Positions 16,851 to 25,504 of a stretch of DNA of 58,164 nucleotides are shown here, piece after piece; the stretch's first letter is position 1, and the number at the start of each line of letters is the position of its first letter. Where the stretch lies: assembly GCF_014206975.1 (NCBI RefSeq), contig NZ_JACHOU010000026.1, forward strand, positions 1 through 58,164. The letters are read 5' to 3'. The notes under the pieces were generated by a model. That model saw only the letters and a program-made list of their open reading frames with translations, ran no database searches and was not told the DNA's origin. This DNA is from Aminobacter aganoensis. Lineage in GTDB: Bacteria; Pseudomonadota; Alphaproteobacteria; Rhizobiales; Rhizobiaceae. The translations under genes and the position numbers were made by a program.

Positions 16851-17852
16851 TTAGACGAGTACTTGTTTCAGCCAAGCCGCTCCGTTGTGGAAATTGGTGA
16901 CCGCGCTGCCGGGTGGCACCAGGTCGTCACAGGCGTCCCGGATATCGGACGTCAGCGACATTTCGGTCATTGGCAAGGCTTCTCGCAGTTGACCGACTGT
17001 GCGCGGTCCGAAGATCGGCGCGGTGACGGCGCGCTGGTCCTTCACCCACAGCAGCGCGAGCTGTGCCGGGGTGATGCCCGCACCGCCCGCCAGCGCGGCC
17101 AGCTTCTGGCCGACTTCGACGCCGCGGTCGTTCACACGCCCCTGATAGAGGCCGCCCTTGCGGGCCGCGCGCGAATCGGCGGGAACGTTGGTTGCGCTGC
17201 TGTAGCGGCCGGCCAGCACGCCCTGGGCCATCGGCGCATAAGGGATGATGCCGATGCCATGCGCATCGCACAGCGGCGCCAACTCGTTCTCCACCCGGCG
17301 GTCGAGCAGGTTGTAGGGCGGCTGTTCGGAGACGAAGCGCGCGAGATTCTTTTTGTCGCTGATCATCAGGCCTTCCATGACCTTCCAGGCCGGATGGGTC
17401 GATGTGCCGATGTAGCGAACCTTACCCTGCCGGACGAGGTCATCCATCGCGCCCAGCGTTTCATCGAAGGGGATGTCGAAGACCGGACGGTGGAGCTGAT
17501 AGAGATCGATATAGTCCGTGCCGAGGCGACGCAGCGCGTCCTCGCAGGCCCGGATGACGTGGAGCCGCGAGTTGCCGCGGTCGTTTGGCCCCGGGCCGAT
17601 TGGAAAATGGCATTTGGTCGCGACGATGAATTCGTGGCGCTGACCAAGGTCGGCAATCGCACGCCCGAGCGCTCGTTCGCTCTCGCCGCCATTATAATTG
17701 CCCGCAGTGTCGAAGAAATTGACGCCGGCCTCATGGGCGACGCGGACGATTTCGCGTGCGTCTTCTTCCGGAGTGGCGTCCGCGAAGTTCATCGTGCCGA
17801 TGCAGAGGGGCGATACCATCATCCCCGTACGGCCAAGCGATCTGTATTTCAT
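16851..17852 (-). CDS. Aldo/keto reductase
   Basis: NAD(P)H-dependent oxidoreductase of 333 residues. [23 protein letters not shown] is a typical AKR N-terminus. The catalytic tetrad is visible: D in [10 protein letters not shown] in the same motif, K in IVATKCHF and H in LYQLHRPVF. The C-terminal [20 protein letters not shown] stretch binds the cofactor phosphate region. The start at 17852 is chosen by homology; the open frame continues upstream only antisense to the ligK-like gene, 13 bases away. Substrate unknown; by context a keto or aldehyde intermediate of aromatic acid catabolism. Confidence 0.88.
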   Translation of the reverse strand: MKYRSLGRTGMMVSPLCIGTMNFADATPEEDAREIVRVAHEAGVNFFDTAGNYNGGESERALGRAIADLGQRHEFIVATKCHFPIGPGPNDRGNSRLHVIRACEDALRRLGTDYIDLYQLHRPVFDIPFDETLGAMDDLVRQGKVRYIGTSTHPAWKVMEGLMISDKKNLARFVSEQPPYNLLDRRVENELAPLCDAHGIGIIPYAPMAQGVLAGRYSSATNVPADSRAARKGGLYQGRVNDRGVEVGQKLAALAGGAGITPAQLALLWVKDQRAVTAPIFGPRTVGQLREALPMTEMSLTSDIRDACDDLVPPGSAVTNFHNGAAWLKQVLV

Positions 17853-17865
17853 TGTCGTCGAACCC

Positions 17866-18597
17866 TTAGGATTGCTTGCCGGGCGAGTTCTCGCGATCCG
17901 GGTAGCGAACCCCGAAACGTTCGAGCACCAGTCGCAGATTGACGACGTCGAGGCTGAGTTCGCCACGCGCAAAGCGTTCCCGCGCCTTCGCCTCGTTGTC
18001 TTCGCGCGCCTGGGCCGCCGCCACGACCATTTCGAGGCGCTCTTTCGGGATGACGACGACGCCGTCATCATCCGCCGCGATGACGTCGCCGGGCCTGACA
18101 TTCACCTGGCCGCAGATGACCGGAACGTTCACCCAGCCGGGGTTGGACTTGGCCGTTCCCTGGCTGGAGATCGTGCGCGTCCAGATCGGGAAGTTCATTG
18201 CGCGCAGATCCCTGACATCGCGTGCGCCGGCGTCGATAATCACGCCCGCAAGACCTCGGGCTATGCACGATGTCGCCAGAAGGTCGCCGAACATGCCATG
18301 CGTCGATGGCGACAGCGTCGTCACGACCAGAACGTCGCCCGGCTGGCAGACCTCCAGCGCGGCGTGGATCATCAGGTTATCGCCGGTGTGGTCGAGCGAC
18401 GTGACGGCCGGTCCGCAGATCGACAGGCCGGAGACAATCGGCTTAATCTCGTGCATGTAGCCACGCCGGCGATCCGCCTCGTGGATCGTCGACACGCCGA
18501 AGCGCGACAACTGCCTCACCAGTTCCGGATCCGACCGCTCGATCTTCTCGTACACGGCCGGCGCGTCGAAGAAGCCCTGTCCAACTTTGTCGCTCAT
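17866..18597 (-). CDS. ligK: 4-carboxy-4-hydroxy-2-oxoadipate aldolase, LigK/RraA family
   Basis: RraA-fold class II pyruvate aldolase, 243 residues. The family signature GDNLMIHAALEVCQPGDVLVV and the downstream VIIDAGARDVRDLRAMNFPIW provide the D and R-D residues that bind metal and pyruvate. LigK cleaves 4-carboxy-4-hydroxy-2-oxoadipate to pyruvate and oxaloacetate and also decarboxylates oxaloacetate. The presence of a LigJ-like hydratase in the same operon supports this substrate over a generic RraA role. SD GGGGGA precedes the ATG. It lies 27 bases after the upstream decarboxylase-like gene. Confidence 0.78.
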   Translation of the reverse strand: MSDKVGQGFFDAPAVYEKIERSDPELVRQLSRFGVSTIHEADRRRGYMHEIKPIVSGLSICGPAVTSLDHTGDNLMIHAALEVCQPGDVLVVTTLSPSTHGMFGDLLATSCIARGLAGVIIDAGARDVRDLRAMNFPIWTRTISSQGTAKSNPGWVNVPVICGQVNVRPGDVIAADDDGVVVIPKERLEMVVAAAQAREDNEAKARERFARGELSLDVVNLRLVLERFGVRYPDRENSPGKQS

Positions 18598-18624
18598 GTC
18601 GTCCCCCAGTTCTGACCGAAGCGG

Positions 18625-19500
18625 CTATTCGCCGATTGCCTTGAGAATCCGCTCATCGAACAGCTCGTCGACGCTGTATCTGCGGGACACAACGCCCTGC
18701 TGGGCCGCATATTTCAGCACCAGATCAATCGACGGACGCACCGCCTCGACGCCGATGGGCGTGGGATCCGGGTCAACTTTCGGCGTGGCTGCCTTGCCGT
18801 CCTTCAGCATCCGATAGAAGTCGGAGACGGCGTCGAGGTTGTTCTCCACCATGTCGTCCGACACGACGACCATGTGATTGACAGGAACTACCTTGTTGTT
18901 GGCGTACCACTGGTCGCTGGCGGCTTTGGGGTCGTCGAACAGCCTGCGAACGCGCGGGTCGTCGCTCACGTCACCTAGCACCACGTCAAGTTCGCCGTCG
19001 AGCAGCATGTCGATGATGTTGCGCCCGGCAGGCGCCCGTTCGGTCGGATCGACATATTCTGCGACGTGCGGGTCTTCGAAGCTGATCCAGTGCGCAGCGT
19101 CGAGGTCCGCGCCGTAGTCGTTCTGCAGATGGCCGCGAAGCCAAGTGACGGTTGTTGTCGTGTAGGACCGCACGCCGACGCGCCGATTGGCGATGTCGCC
19201 CGGGCCGTTCAGGTTGAGCTTGGCATTGTAGACAGCGAAGGGCTGCTGGAACCGGCCTATCAGAACCGCCGGCAGCAGGTTGATCGGTTTGCCGTGCTCC
19301 TTGGCGAGCAGATAGGTGATGATTGCCATCTCGCAGACGTCGAACTTGCGCTCGCGGATCATCGGCTTGAACGCGTTGTGCGTCGGCTTGATCTCGGTGA
19401 AGCGCAGGTCGAACAGCGACGACGTGATCGTGCCGTCCTTGATGCCAAGCGTCTGGGCGTGATCGCCGATGACGATGTCAAAAGTTCTCTTGGTGGACAT
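18625..19500 (-). CDS. 4,5-dihydroxyphthalate decarboxylase-like protein (copy 2)
   Basis: 291 residues of periplasmic-binding-like fold but with no signal peptide (MSTKRTFDIVIGDH), so probably a cytoplasmic enzyme. It shares with the gene at 20393-21367 the pattern FDVCEMAIITYLLAKEHGKP, RRVGVRSYTTTTVTWLRG and the C-terminal GVVSRRYSVDELFDE. The family includes Pht5, which decarboxylates 4,5-dihydroxyphthalate to protocatechuate. This copy is shorter than Pht5 (about 330) and than its neighbour (324), lacking part of the middle. Substrate is uncertain; the pair may act as a heteromer or on two related acids. Confidence 0.62.
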   Translation of the reverse strand: MSTKRTFDIVIGDHAQTLGIKDGTITSSLFDLRFTEIKPTHNAFKPMIRERKFDVCEMAIITYLLAKEHGKPINLLPAVLIGRFQQPFAVYNAKLNLNGPGDIANRRVGVRSYTTTTVTWLRGHLQNDYGADLDAAHWISFEDPHVAEYVDPTERAPAGRNIIDMLLDGELDVVLGDVSDDPRVRRLFDDPKAASDQWYANNKVVPVNHMVVVSDDMVENNLDAVSDFYRMLKDGKAATPKVDPDPTPIGVEAVRPSIDLVLKYAAQQGVVSRRYSVDELFDERILKAIGE

Positions 19501-19511
19501 TGGTGCTGTTC

Positions 19512-20354
19512 CTAGGCAAGCGAAGGATAAAGCTCTGCGGCTGTCTTGCCGAAGATCCAGCTGCGATCCTCGTCCCCCAGGAAGCTGAGCGCCTTCTCGG
19601 CGTCTCCCAGAAGCGTCGGCAATGAGCCTTCCGAGGCCGGATAGTTCGATCCCCAGGCGATACGGTTCGCGCCGAACTTCTCGATCGCCTTGCCGAAGAA
19701 GGATTCAGCCGTTGCCTTGCCGGTCTTCACAGCCGCGACGCTGATCGGGGTCAGCTTGAGATAGACCTGCGGGTACTCTGCCAGGGAAAACATCGGGTCA
19801 CCTGCCGCATAGGGTGCGCCCTCGGTGAGGTCGACCTGCATAAAATGATCCAGCAGAATCGGCACCTTTGGAAATCTCTCCAGAAGAAAGCGCACCATCG
19901 GGACGCCGACAACCAGCGCCTGAATGCAGATCGGCATTCCGATCTCGCTGGCATATTCCCAGGCCGGGAACGTTTTCGGATCGTTGAGCCAGGTCGACTG
20001 GGTTGGCATGGTGCTGCCGGTGGTGAACAGCCGCAGACCGGTGCAGCCACGTTCATGCCAGAACTGCAACTTCTCCACCGCGTCGTCGGCCAGGAGGTCA
20101 ACCGAGCACACTCCCGTCAATCGGTCCGGAAACTGTGCGACCGTGTCGACGACGTAGGAATTGTCGTGACCATAGGTGGTCGAGGACTGCACGACGGCTG
20201 CTTTGTCGATTCCGGCCTCGTCCATGGCGGCGATGAGTTGCGCGCCGGTGAGAGAGCGGGCGCTCGACCAAGCCGAGCGCTTACCACCGAGAGGGTTCAG
20301 CGGGTATTTGTCCATATCGGGCGAAATGACGTGGGGGTGAATATCATATTTCAT
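19512..20354 (-). CDS. Amidohydrolase family protein (TIM-barrel metal-dependent hydrolase)
   Basis: 280 residues beginning MKYDIHPHVISPD, with the HxH motif shifted to DIHPHV, then AAVVQSSTTYGHDNSYVVD, GLRLFTTGSTMP, ILLDHFMQVDLT and RIAWGSNYPASEGSL, which carries the usual W-G-[ST]-[DN] box with N in place of the common D. It belongs to the Amidohydro_2 group (LigI, decarboxylases, lactonases). Which of these reactions it performs cannot be told. The start at 20354 is chosen because the longer frame runs antisense through the upstream gene. Lies between the two Pht5-like genes. Confidence 0.75.
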   Translation of the reverse strand: MKYDIHPHVISPDMDKYPLNPLGGKRSAWSSARSLTGAQLIAAMDEAGIDKAAVVQSSTTYGHDNSYVVDTVAQFPDRLTGVCSVDLLADDAVEKLQFWHERGCTGLRLFTTGSTMPTQSTWLNDPKTFPAWEYASEIGMPICIQALVVGVPMVRFLLERFPKVPILLDHFMQVDLTEGAPYAAGDPMFSLAEYPQVYLKLTPISVAAVKTGKATAESFFGKAIEKFGANRIAWGSNYPASEGSLPTLLGDAEKALSFLGDEDRSWIFGKTAAELYPSLA

Positions 20355-20392
20355 GGCAGGCTCAATGTGGTGAATTGTGGGACGGGCTTGGG

Positions 20393-21367
20393 TCAGATAT
20401 CGACGAACAGCGTCTTCGCATCGGGCCGGTCGGCGATCAGCCGCTGCTGATAGGCGTAGTCGATCATTGCTTCGATCGACGCGCTGTTCGCGGCCATGCC
20501 ATAGGGCAGCGGATCGCCGACCACCGGCATCAGCGAGCGATACCGAACGTCGTCGGCAGCATCGCCCTCCCCCGCCTCCAGCTTCTGGATGTACGGCGCC
20601 TTGGCGGCCGTGAAGGCGTCGAGCATGGCCTGCGCCAGCCAAGGATTGCGCTCCAGAATGTCGTCCTTGACCACAACCAAGCCGTGGATCGGATAGATCC
20701 CGGTGCGCTTGAACCAGCGCGCTTCCTCTTCGGCCGAATCGGGAATCATCTCCGGATAGGCATCTTCCGAAACGCCGCCCTTGTTCTCCCAACCGGAGGT
20801 CGGAGGGCCGGCGCGGCCGATGCCTGCCGGTCCGGTGAAACCGGCCTGCAATTCGCCATTCGCCATCATGCTGGCCAGGGACTTGCCCTGCTCCGCCTTG
20901 ATCACATTCGGCGGCAGCTTCATCGTCGTGACGTGTTCCTCGTCATCGACAACCCACGTCACCTTCGACGGGTCGACACCGTATTCGTTCTGCAGAATGC
21001 CGCGAGTCCAGACACCGGTGGTGACCGAGTAGGCGCGGACGCCGACTTTCTTGCCTTCGAGATCCTTCGGCTGGGTGATGCCGGCGTCATTGCGATAGAC
21101 GAAGCCGCCATGGTGGAAACGACGCATGAGGTAGATCGGCAGCGCTTTGAATGGCGCGCCGAGCGAGCGTGCGATCATATAGGTGGTCGGCGCGAGTTCG
21201 CACACGTCATAGGCGGTTTCACGGACCATCCGCCGGAAAGCGGCGATGATCGGCTCGACTTCGACAAAGTCCGGCGTCACACCCATGATCGGCACGGAGC
21301 CGTTCTTCAACAGCTTGGTATGGCCATAGTTGCCGAGCGCGATGGATAGCTTCAAATCGTTAGGCAT
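20393..21367 (-). CDS. 4,5-dihydroxyphthalate decarboxylase-like protein (copy 1)
   Basis: 324 residues, cytoplasmic (no signal peptide: MPNDLKLSIALGNYGHTKLL). Motifs DVCELAPTTYMIARSLGAP, MRRFHHGGFVYR, KKVGVRAYSVTTGVWTRGIL and TGIYPIHGLVVVKDDIL match the Pht5-like decarboxylase group; the length fits Pht5 (about 330). Pht5 makes protocatechuate from 4,5-dihydroxyphthalate. First gene of the nine-gene operon that ends with the ligJ-like gene; AGGGAG precedes the ATG. It is divergent from the LysR gene with 189 bases between. Confidence 0.68.
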   Translation of the reverse strand: MPNDLKLSIALGNYGHTKLLKNGSVPIMGVTPDFVEVEPIIAAFRRMVRETAYDVCELAPTTYMIARSLGAPFKALPIYLMRRFHHGGFVYRNDAGITQPKDLEGKKVGVRAYSVTTGVWTRGILQNEYGVDPSKVTWVVDDEEHVTTMKLPPNVIKAEQGKSLASMMANGELQAGFTGPAGIGRAGPPTSGWENKGGVSEDAYPEMIPDSAEEEARWFKRTGIYPIHGLVVVKDDILERNPWLAQAMLDAFTAAKAPYIQKLEAGEGDAADDVRYRSLMPVVGDPLPYGMAANSASIEAMIDYAYQQRLIADRPDAKTLFVDI

Positions 21368-21497
21368 CTGACTCCCTGACGCGCTTTTGTGGCGCTGTTC
21401 ACTCTGCCTTCCGGCGCGGCCATCCAGCCGCCTCTCGTGGCGTCTTTACAAATGGGATTGTGGGGGCCGATATGTCCAATCCTATCTGCCATCAAGA

Positions 21498-21518
21498 TCG
21501 ATATGCAAAACGTATCGA
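21498..21518. promoter_or_regulatory. Candidate LysR operator
   Basis: Perfect inverted repeat TCGATA-N9-TATCGA in the divergent intergenic region, also containing the LysR-type T-N11-A signature (T at 21502, A at 21514). It lies about 40 bases before the LysR start and about 130 bases before the operon start on the other strand, a usual place for an autoregulatory recognition site. Confidence 0.55.
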
Positions 21519-21556
21519 CCTTGGTGGTTGAGCCAACCTCCGATGGAGACATGGGC

Positions 21557-22468
21557 ATGATCGATTTTCGGCTTTTCAGGCAGCTGTGGTATTTTCTCGC
21601 CCTGGCGGAGGAGCGGCATTTTGGCCGTGCGGCAAAACGGCTGGGCATTTCACAGCCACCGCTAACCCAGCAAATTCAGATACTTGAACAAACTCTTCGG
21701 GTGAGATTGTTCGAACGGTCGCGCAACCAGACCACTCTGACACCGCAAGGTCTGGCGATCCTGCCTGCCGTTCAGCGGCTTGCGGACCAGGCTGCGCGCC
21801 TTGAGTCGATCGTCCTCGACGCGAGACAGGGCAGCGTCGAGCAGGTGACCATCGGCGCGATCAACAGCGCCATCATCGGCATTCTGCCATCAGTGATCCG
21901 CGATGCCCGTGAATTGTTTCCGAAGGCCAACATCGCACTCACCGAACTTTACAGCGCCACCGCCTGGGCGCGGCTCAATTCCAAGGAGATCGATATTGCC
22001 TTCGGCCGCTATGACCGCGGCACCGACCAAGTCAAGGTCATCCAGTTGGGCCACAACCAGTTGGACGCGGCGATCCCCGCGCACCACCCGCTGGCCAAGA
22101 AGGACGCCGTCGGGTTGTACGATCTGAAGGACGACAATTGGGTAATGCTGAACAGGGAGGCGAGCCCGGCCTATTTCGACTCGGTCACGATGGCTTGCCG
22201 GACGCAAGGGTTCTCACCGCGGGTTTCGCATCACGTCAGTTCACAGCACTCGCAAATGGCTTTCGTCGTCTGCGGCTATGGCGTCGCGCTCGTGCCGCGC
22301 AACAACGCCATCACCTATCCCAGTGGAGTCGTGTTCAAGCCGCTGGTCGAACACCTGGAGATCGCGACGGCGTCCGTCGCCTGGATAGCCGAGACGCCGG
22401 TCATCAAGGCGATCATCGAACTGTCGCAAGGCAAGCGCATTCTGGACCATGAGTTGGCCAACGCGTAG
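21557..22468 (+). CDS. LysR family transcriptional regulator
   Basis: 303 residues. The winged helix-turn-helix is at the N-terminus: FRLFRQLWYFLALAEERHF, then AAKRLGISQPPLTQQIQILE and LRVRLFERSRNQTTLTPQG, followed by a co-inducer-binding domain with VTIGAINSAIIGILPSVIRD. The start at 21557 has GGAG eight bases upstream and matches family N-termini; upstream in-frame ATGs would add about 56 residues that look non-coding. Divergent from the decarboxylase-aldolase-tct operon, so it is likely its activator, responding to an aromatic acid or ring-cleavage product. Confidence 0.92.
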   Translation: MIDFRLFRQLWYFLALAEERHFGRAAKRLGISQPPLTQQIQILEQTLRVRLFERSRNQTTLTPQGLAILPAVQRLADQAARLESIVLDARQGSVEQVTIGAINSAIIGILPSVIRDARELFPKANIALTELYSATAWARLNSKEIDIAFGRYDRGTDQVKVIQLGHNQLDAAIPAHHPLAKKDAVGLYDLKDDNWVMLNREASPAYFDSVTMACRTQGFSPRVSHHVSSQHSQMAFVVCGYGVALVPRNNAITYPSGVVFKPLVEHLEIATASVAWIAETPVIKAIIELSQGKRILDHELANA

Positions 22469-23141
22469 CAGCCGCGACCGGACTTCCTTCCGCAAACGTT
22501 ATACCGCGCTCAGGTTCCTGACCGGTCGGCCGGGCGTGAGCGCTTCGGCGGCGGAGGCTATGCCGCATGAGTCGGTGCTGTAGTGCCGGTGCAGTTCGGC
22601 GAGCGAGCCGGTCTGCCCAAAATGCTCCCGAGCGAACGAGTGGGGTTTCGATTCGCGATGAAAGCCGATCGTGGCTATCAATGACGTCGTCACCTTCACC
22701 AGTCGCGCCATCGCGGCGATGCCATCCTAGTAGGCCGCTCGCTGCACTTTGCCGGGCTGCGCATGAGCCGGTTCGCCAAGGCCTTCCCGCGGCAGAACTT
22801 CACTTACCGAAATCGCGCCCATGTACGGCTTCGTCGATCAAAGCCTTATGCCACGTCGGTTCGCCACCCCAGCGCATGACGTGCCACTCTTCACTGGACA
22901 CCAATGCGCATCATGTGCCAGTCCGGTAGCGCGTGGCGGCCTTTGTCCACCTGTGAGCAGGATCGTCATAGAGGGCACGGCCTACGACTATGCACGTGCA
23001 AGGCCGGCGGCGGTGACGAAAGGATGCAGTCGTCACCTGTATGTAAGTAATGCCCGGTGATTTCACATCAGCGCACTTGGGCGACGGACTAATTCTCACC
23101 GACCAACAGCGCCTCAGGCTAGAGAGCGTCTGCTTCCGAAA
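22469..23141. other. Decayed stretch with a transketolase-like remnant
   Basis: About 670 bases between the LysR and racemase-like genes. The only recognisable piece is the remnant at 22499-22711. The rest (22712-23141) has open frames in several phases but nothing that I recognise. Confidence 0.5.
22499..22711 (-). pseudogene. Transketolase/pyruvate dehydrogenase E1-like C-terminal remnant
   Basis: About 70 codons reading IATIGFHRESKPHSFAREHF, then GQTGSLAELHRHYSTDSCGI and AEALTPGRPVRNL. The [RE]HFGQTG-[ST]-x-x-[ED]LYRH pattern is the C-terminal domain end of transketolase-like enzymes. No start, cofactor or pyrimidine-binding domains remain upstream, so this is the tail of a deleted gene. 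Confidence 0.6.
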
Positions 23142-23957
23142 TCAGGCTGTGGGGATGATTGTGGAAGATAGCTGCGTACGATACAGCTTGCCGAGACCTT
23201 CGATCGGCTTGTCATAGCCGCCGAGGCGCAGCATGTGCCAGGCCATGGCATGGTTGCTTGAAGTCACCGGCTTGCCGAGTTTGGCCTCGACCCGTTCGGC
23301 AATTCGGGCGACACGCAGGCTGGTGCAGGACACAAACACCGCGTCACATTCTTCCGAGCCAACATCAAGGATGGCTTTTTCGATCGCTGCGGTGGTGATG
23401 CGGGCAACGAGATTGTCGTCCGGCTCGTTGAACGAGCCCATGACGGGGATATCAAGCCCGCGCGCCGTAAAGGCATCACGCAGCGAGTGGTTGATGGTGG
23501 CGATGTAGGGCGTGAGCAACGCGATTTTTTTGGCACCCATCGCCTTGAAGGCGGCGAGCGCCGCCGTCACCGGGTCGGTGACCTTCACATCAGGCATGAC
23601 TTCCCTGACGCGCCTGGCAACCTGGGCCTCGCCGATTACCAGTGCGCCTGAGGTGCAGCCGAAACCGATGACGTCGAAGCGCACGTCGGGCAAAAGGCCG
23701 ACGGTGCCGGGAATGTCGGCTTCCATCTTGCGCAGATTGTCGGGAGTGATCTCGACCGGCGAATGCAGCCGCGCCTCGTAGAGTGCTACGCCTTCAGGCA
23801 ATGCAAATCGGAACTCGTCTTCGATGGTCTGGTCGGTTCGTAGCACCAGAAGGCCAAGATTGGCCGTCTGGCCAATGCCGTTGTCGGTATCGAACGGAAT
23901 GTTTTCGATATTCGAAACGAGACCGGCCTGGCCGGCCGGCTGTGCAGCGATGGTCAT
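23142..23957 (-). CDS. Maleate isomerase / Asp-Glu racemase superfamily protein
   Basis: 271 residues of the two-cysteine Asp/Glu racemase fold. The first cysteine is in DVIGFGCTSGALVIGEAQVA (about residue 109), the second in AVFVSCTSLRVARIAE (about residue 210), with KIALLTPYIATINHSL between. The group includes maleate cis-trans isomerases, arylmalonate decarboxylases and the ectoine-utilisation protein EutA. It is 33 bases downstream of livF and probably cotranscribed with the liv operon, so its substrate is likely imported by that transporter. An amino acid racemase or isomerase role fits the D-amino-acid dehydrogenase nearby, but this is inference. Confidence 0.78.
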   Translation of the reverse strand: MTIAAQPAGQAGLVSNIENIPFDTDNGIGQTANLGLLVLRTDQTIEDEFRFALPEGVALYEARLHSPVEITPDNLRKMEADIPGTVGLLPDVRFDVIGFGCTSGALVIGEAQVARRVREVMPDVKVTDPVTAALAAFKAMGAKKIALLTPYIATINHSLRDAFTARGLDIPVMGSFNEPDDNLVARITTAAIEKAILDVGSEECDAVFVSCTSLRVARIAERVEAKLGKPVTSSNHAMAWHMLRLGGYDKPIEGLGKLYRTQLSSTIIPTA

Positions 23958-23990
23958 GATTTGCCCTTCTATGTTTGGGGAGGTGCTGCG

Positions 23991-24746
23991 TCAGCTGACT
24001 GCCGCGAGCCGGGGATGGGGCTCGGCGGGCGGGGGCTCGCCGCCGAGGTAGAGATGGCGCATCGCAGGATCGGCCAGCAGGTCTGCTGCCCTGCCCTCAA
24101 TCGCCACCTTGCCGAGTGACAGCACATAAGCCCGATCGGCAACACTGAGCGCTTCGAAAGCGTTCTGCTCGACCATGACGATGCACATGCCGGTGCGGTC
24201 GCGGATCGCGGCGATCGCGGCAAAAACCTCGTGCATCATCAGGGGTGACAGGCCCGCTGAGGGCTCGTCGAGCAGCAGCACCTTGGGGGTGGAGATAAGG
24301 GCGCGGGCCAGCGACAGGATTTGGCGTTCGCCACCCGACAAGGCTGAGGCCTTGCGTTCCTGCTTGGAGGCCAACGAAGGATATTGCGCCATCAACTCCG
24401 CATAACGCTCGTTGCGTTCGGGTACCGGCAGATGGCGGGCGCCAAGCAGGACATTGTCGGCAACTGTCAGCGTCGAAAACACATTGTCGGTCTGCGGCAC
24501 GAAGCCCATGCGATGGTGCTTGACCTTGTCGTGCACGGCAACCGCACTGACATCGCGGCCTTCCATCTCGACCGCCCCGCCGCGCGGCCTGACAAAACCA
24601 GCGATACACTTCAGCAGCGTGGACTTGCCGCAGCCGTTGGGGCCGAGAATGGTGACGATCTCACCGCCAGAGGCGGTAAGGTCGATGCCTTGGAGGATAT
24701 CGGGGCCATCTCCATAGCCGGCCCGCACATTGTTGACGCGGATCAT
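23991..24746 (-). CDS. livF: Branched-chain-type amino acid ABC transporter ATPase LivF
   Basis: HAAT-family ATPase of 251 residues. Walker A GPNGCGKSTLL, signature ALSGGERQILSLARAL and Walker B VLLLDEPSAGLSP, then H-loop IVMVEQNAFEAL. Overlaps the livG stop by four bases. Last transporter gene of livKHMGF, ahead of the racemase-like gene. Confidence 0.93.
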   Translation of the reverse strand: MIRVNNVRAGYGDGPDILQGIDLTASGGEIVTILGPNGCGKSTLLKCIAGFVRPRGGAVEMEGRDVSAVAVHDKVKHHRMGFVPQTDNVFSTLTVADNVLLGARHLPVPERNERYAELMAQYPSLASKQERKASALSGGERQILSLARALISTPKVLLLDEPSAGLSPLMMHEVFAAIAAIRDRTGMCIVMVEQNAFEALSVADRAYVLSLGKVAIEGRAADLLADPAMRHLYLGGEPPPAEPHPRLAAVS

Positions 24747-25504
24747 GCCGACACCTTTTGCCTTGCCACAGACTTACCGAGATAGGCTTCGACGACGCGC
24801 TCGTTTTCGGTCAGCTCCCGCGGAGCGCAATCGGCGATGATTTCGCCTCGGTCGAGCACGATGCAGCGGCCGCACAGCTCGCGGATGAAATGCATGTCGT
24901 GTTCGACCACCAGCATGGCGACGCCGCGCTTGTTGAACGCCTTGAGCAGCTCGACCATGCGGCCGCGCAGCTGCGGATGAACACCCGCCGTCGGCTCGTC
25001 GAGGCACAGCAGCTTCGGTCTGGTGCGCAAGGCGACCGCGATGGAGAGCAGCTTCTTCTGCCCGCCCGACAGCGAGCTTGCCGGCAGGTGGGCAACGGGC
25101 GCAAGCGCGAACTGTTCGATCAGCTCGTCCGCGTTGGCGTCCTCGCTGCCCTTGCCGGTGAAGGAGTTGAGCAGCCCTGCCCCATCCCGCGATCCGGCGC
25201 GCAGCACCTCTCGCACCGTCATGCGGTGAGGCATCGACGGCAGCTGAAAGGTGCGTACCAGGCCATGTCGCGCGATTTTGTGCGAAGGCATTCCAGCGAG
25301 GCTTTTGCCGAGGAAAAGGATCTCGCCAGCATCAGGGCGCGAAAAGCCCGAGACGATGTTGAGCAGGGTCGACTTGCCCGAGCCGTTCGGCCCGAGTAGG
25401 CCGACTATCTCGTCAGCGCCAATGCAAAAGCGCACGTCGCTCAGCACCTTGTGGGCGCCGAAAGCCTTGGCGATATGCTCGGCGGTCAGGACAGCCTCAG
25501 CCAT
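24743..25504 (-). CDS. livG: Branched-chain-type amino acid ABC transporter ATPase LivG
   Basis: HAAT-family ATPase of 253 residues. Walker A GPNGSGKSTLLNIVSG, signature SLSGGQKKLLSIAVAL, Walker B LLCLDEPTAGVHP and H-loop LVVEHDMHFIREL. Overlaps livM by eight bases and livF by four, showing coupled translation. Confidence 0.93.
   Translation of the reverse strand: MAEAVLTAEHIAKAFGAHKVLSDVRFCIGADEIVGLLGPNGSGKSTLLNIVSGFSRPDAGEILFLGKSLAGMPSHKIARHGLVRTFQLPSMPHRMTVREVLRAGSRDGAGLLNSFTGKGSEDANADELIEQFALAPVAHLPASSLSGGQKKLLSIAVALRTRPKLLCLDEPTAGVHPQLRGRMVELLKAFNKRGVAMLVVEHDMHFIRELCGRCIVLDRGEIIADCAPRELTENERVVEAYLGKSVARQKVSA

Noticed and set aside
19512-20354. Calling the amidohydrolase LigI (2-pyrone-4,6-dicarboxylate lactonase)
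   Set aside because: The N-terminal metal motif is DIHPHV rather than the DAHCHVFG type and the end box is WGSNYP, not WGTDWP; only the superfamily is supported.
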